A stretch of DNA of 8,315 nt from CAYLOP01 sp964385305 (GTDB lineage Bacteria; Chloroflexota; Anaerolineae; Anaerolineales; E44-bin32). This document shows positions 6,341 through 8,315 of this stretch, piece by piece (position 1 is the stretch's first letter; each line of letters starts with the position of its first letter). Location: NCBI GenBank assembly GCA_964385305.1, contig CAYLOP010000140.1, positions 1 through 8,315 on the forward strand, given 5' to 3'. The translations under genes were made by a program, and so were the position numbers. The notes beneath the pieces were generated by a model. It did not search any database and was not told the origin of the DNA. It saw only the letters and a list, made by a program, of their open reading frames with translations.

Positions 6341-7603
6341 ATGAAGAACATTCGTTTTACCTTATCTGTGGCCTGGAAAGAGATCCAAGTTTTCGTGCGC
6401 GATCGCGGTGCTTTGGCGCTGCTCTTCCTGTTCCCAATCCTGCTGAGTAGTGTGCAGGGAGGCGCCAATGTGGCGATGACCTCGGAAGGGGAAACCCCCT
6501 CGATCCTGCTCCACGTTGGACTGGTGAACGAAGATTCAGGCACTTTTGGCAGTGAGGTCTCGAAGGCGATCCAGAGTATCGAGGTGTTGGATGTTGAGAC
6601 CTTTGAGAGCGCCAATGAAGCCGAGGGGAAGGTGGCAAAAGGTGAAGCGGCGGCTGCGATCTTGATCCCGGCAGACTTTTCTACAAAGATCGATGCTTAT
6701 ACACCCGTGGCCATCGAAGTCATCGTCGATCCAGCTCAACCGCAGAGCATCAGCATTATCAAGGGGATCATGAACCAGGTGGTTGACGAGGTGACCATCT
6801 GGGGTGAGGTGCAGTATGGCATCCGAACGGTCCTGGATAATTCAGGTCTGCTGGAGGGCGCGACGCCTGAACAGAGGGCTGCCATTGGAGCTCAAAATCT
6901 AGGCGTGGTCATGACGCGTTTGAATAAGATGCGAAGCAATCCCGCTATCGAGGTGATCAGCGAGGATTTGCAAGGGGAAGTCTCAGAGGGTGGGCTCATG
7001 AGTTTCCTATCCTACGTCTTTGCGGCCTATATCGTGTTGTTCATCTTCTTCGTTGTCGGGATCTGTGCGGAGTCCATCCAGGACGAGCGTGAAATGGGAA
7101 CACTTCGCCGGTTGGTTTCTGCACCTATCCCGCGCGGAGCTGTCATCGGTGGAAAAATGCTGGGGTATATGCTTATCCCGTGTCTTCAAGCCGCACTGTT
7201 GTTCGCGATTGGTCACATCTTTTTCGATATCCCATTAGGCCAATCACCAGCGGGATTAATCGTGCTTACCATCGTTGTGGCAGGAGTATCCACTTCCTTA
7301 GGATTGTTGCTGGCCACCTTGGTTAAATCGAAGAAACAGGCCGGTGATATGGGAACCTTGCTCGGTTTTGTCTTGGGATTTGCCGGTGGTGCTATTCCAA
7401 TCGCTCCACTGCATATGACCCGTATGGAAGGGCTAATATCCATCCTGGCCAGGTTCATACCCCATGCCAACGCGATCGAGGGCTACTATAAATTAATCGC
7501 CGAAAATGCATCCCTGGTGGACATCTTGCCTGAGATCGGCATCCTGGTTGGCATGGTTGTATTCTTCCTCCTGATCGCGGTGAGACGCTTCAAGTTCCAA
7601 TGA
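6341..7603 (+). CDS. ABC-2 type transporter permease, second subunit
   Basis: This 420-residue protein is a paralogue of the preceding permease with the same layout. An N-terminal helix lies at about 24-44, a large hydrophilic external region at about 45-220, and five helices at about 222-246, 270-297, 303-326, 334-357 and 392-414. The coupling segment after the second helix reads DEREMGTLRRLVSAPIPRG (about 248-266), close to the family consensus. The PHANAIEGYYKLI segment at about 374-386 corresponds to PHYWANKAL in its partner. The N-terminus WKEIQVFVRDRGAL matches the partner's. GGGAGGAGG at 6326-6334 lies 6 bases before ATG 6341, and the gap from the first permease is 14 bases. The external domains of the two permeases differ much more than their membrane parts, as expected if they do different jobs in a heterodimer. 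Confidence 0.93.
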   Translation: MKNIRFTLSVAWKEIQVFVRDRGALALLFLFPILLSSVQGGANVAMTSEGETPSILLHVGLVNEDSGTFGSEVSKAIQSIEVLDVETFESANEAEGKVAKGEAAAAILIPADFSTKIDAYTPVAIEVIVDPAQPQSISIIKGIMNQVVDEVTIWGEVQYGIRTVLDNSGLLEGATPEQRAAIGAQNLGVVMTRLNKMRSNPAIEVISEDLQGEVSEGGLMSFLSYVFAAYIVLFIFFVVGICAESIQDEREMGTLRRLVSAPIPRGAVIGGKMLGYMLIPCLQAALLFAIGHIFFDIPLGQSPAGLIVLTIVVAGVSTSLGLLLATLVKSKKQAGDMGTLLGFVLGFAGGAIPIAPLHMTRMEGLISILARFIPHANAIEGYYKLIAENASLVDILPEIGILVGMVVFFLLIAVRRFKFQ

Positions 7604-7624
7604 TGGAGCTCAAGGACGTGACCT

Positions 7625-7837
7625 ATGCTAAGCGTTGAGATCAGAGTAAAAGGACACATCGACGAAGACTGGTCGGAGTGGTTCGAAGGCTTCGTGATCA
7701 CGCATTGCGAGGCGGATGAAACGATGCTCACGGGAAGTGTCGTTGACCAAACAGCGCTCTATGGGACGCTTGCGAAGTTACGAGATTTGGGGTTGTCGCT
7801 GGTGTCGGTGAAACATAGAGGGGTAGAGGAGGATTAG
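7625..7837 (+). CDS. Small conserved-looking protein in the ABC exporter operon, 70 residues, function unknown
   Basis: This small soluble protein has no signal peptide or membrane segment. A first beta strand (LSVEIRVKGHI) is followed by a tryptophan-rich acidic segment (DEDWSEWFEGF), a second beta pair (VITHCEADETMLTGSV), an amphipathic helix (DQTALYGTLAKLRDLGL) and a last strand (SLVSVKH). This looks like a compact alpha/beta fold. From memory, similar unnamed proteins with the WSEWF...DQ.ALYG.L.KLRDLGL pattern occur in Chloroflexota, Actinobacteria and others. I could not check this, and I know of no assigned function. ATG 7625 is preceded by AAGGA at 7612-7616 with 8-base spacing. The start lies 21 bases after the second permease, and a terminator follows the stop by 51 bases, so it is the last gene of the exporter operon. 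It may be a regulatory or accessory subunit of the exporter, but that rests on context alone. Confidence 0.82.
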   Translation: MLSVEIRVKGHIDEDWSEWFEGFVITHCEADETMLTGSVVDQTALYGTLAKLRDLGLSLVSVKHRGVEED

Positions 7838-7888
7838 GTAAAAACCTACAAATTCCGTGAAGGTCTGAACGCAATTAATGGAATGGTT

Positions 7889-7926
7889 CTCCCGCAGGTT
7901 CATTGAATCTGCGGGAGTGTCTTTGT
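7889..7926 (+). terminator. Rho-independent terminator of the exporter operon
   Basis: CTCCCGCAG (7889-7897) pairs exactly with CTGCGGGAG (7909-7917). The stem can extend inward through GTT/AAT with one G-U pair. It is followed by the U-rich run TGTCTTTGTT. It lies 51 bases after the stop of the last operon gene on the same strand, the expected place for transcription to end. Confidence 0.75.
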
Positions 7927-8315
7927 TGGGATATGTTTTGATTTAGCTGCCAGCATTCCTTATGGAAGCGGTCAACGGAGTTTTTCTGTAGATCAAACAA
8001 CTCGACAAAAGGATTCTCCATTTGAAGTAAGATTACAAGCGCCTCATGGGACAATAGAATAAGATATCAATCACATGTATGATGGTGGCCTTCAAAGCGT
8101 CCCCGAGCGCTTGTTGGAAAAAGAAAATAGAAGATCACGCCTGAATTGTCGTGATTGACAGGTTCTCAACTATCGAATGGAACGTGACCACCCTTGGAAC
8201 ACCAGCATAATGTACCAAGCCCTCTGATTCAGGATTGGTATTCAGAATCTGAAGGTCCTCAGCCGCCGTTCGCACCGGAAGGTCTTACCGGTGTTCGTCC
8301 CGCGAGCGCAGCGAG
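7927..8315. other. 389-base stretch without a recognisable gene
   Basis: No convincing coding region is seen on either strand. The longest suggestive frame is a 46-codon minus-strand one (8275 to 8135) beginning with GTG and lacking a Shine-Dalgarno. A 27-codon plus-strand frame (from the ATG near 8074, stop near 8157) also lacks support. A small 6-bp hairpin, CACCGG/CCGGTG, lies at 8273-8293. The stretch is more AT-rich than the neighbouring genes up to about 8130. It may hold the decayed remains of a gene or the upstream region of a gene beyond the window, but nothing here decides between these. Confidence 0.5.

Noticed and set aside
7600..7638. 12-codon frame overlapping the second permease stop (ATGA) and encoding ELKDVTY, which resembles the first strand of an ABC ATPase
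   Set aside because: It is too short to support as a gene or a gene remnant, and it overlaps the start of the 70-residue protein. The resemblance covers only seven residues and is probably chance.
8135..8275. Minus-strand 46-codon frame starting with GTG
   Set aside because: There is no Shine-Dalgarno, the start is a weak GTG, no recognisable domain is present, and a chance open frame of this length is common. It is noted only within the gene-free stretch.
7838..8315. tRNA, CRISPR array or IS element in the 3' region
   Set aside because: No cloverleaf, spaced direct repeats, transposase motif or terminal inverted repeats could be found by eye.

Overview
The window reads as a bacterial chromosomal segment with every convincing gene on the + strand and moderate GC content. 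No rRNA marker is present. The gene types (a large MalT-like LuxR regulator, a divergent Lnt-like protein, a two-permease ABC-2 exporter followed by a very small conserved-looking protein) and the strong GGAG-type ribosome binding sites remind me of Chloroflexota, in particular Anaerolineae. That assignment is an impression from gene style and was not tested.

Region 1 (1-1679) is the C-terminal two thirds of a MalT/LARFUL-type transcriptional activator. It enters the window already in frame and ends in a complete LuxR helix-turn-helix. A 118-base gap follows, holding a strong two-tier hairpin (1708-1752) that lacks a U-tract on either strand.

Region 2 (1798-3923) holds a 495-residue polytopic membrane protein of the apolipoprotein N-acyltransferase (Lnt) / nitrilase superfamily. 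Its Glu-Lys-Cys triad is intact, but several other residues known to be essential in E. coli Lnt are changed. A 188-residue multi-pass membrane protein of unknown function follows. A perfect 14-bp inverted repeat (3296-3328) lies between the two.

Region 3 (4071-7837) looks like one operon: an ABC ATPase, two paralogous ABC-2 permeases and a 70-residue soluble protein, with gaps of 3, 14 and 21 bases. The ATPase probably works as a homodimer with a heterodimer of the two permeases, forming a DrrAB/NatAB/YhhJ-type exporter whose substrate cannot be read from the sequence. A candidate promoter and a small inverted repeat lie just upstream, and a good terminator hairpin (7889-7926) closes the unit.

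Region 4 (7927-8315) has no gene that I can support.

The best lead for something undescribed is the conserved-looking 70-residue protein translated with the exporter. The second is the non-canonical active site of the Lnt-like protein paired with an unknown membrane protein.
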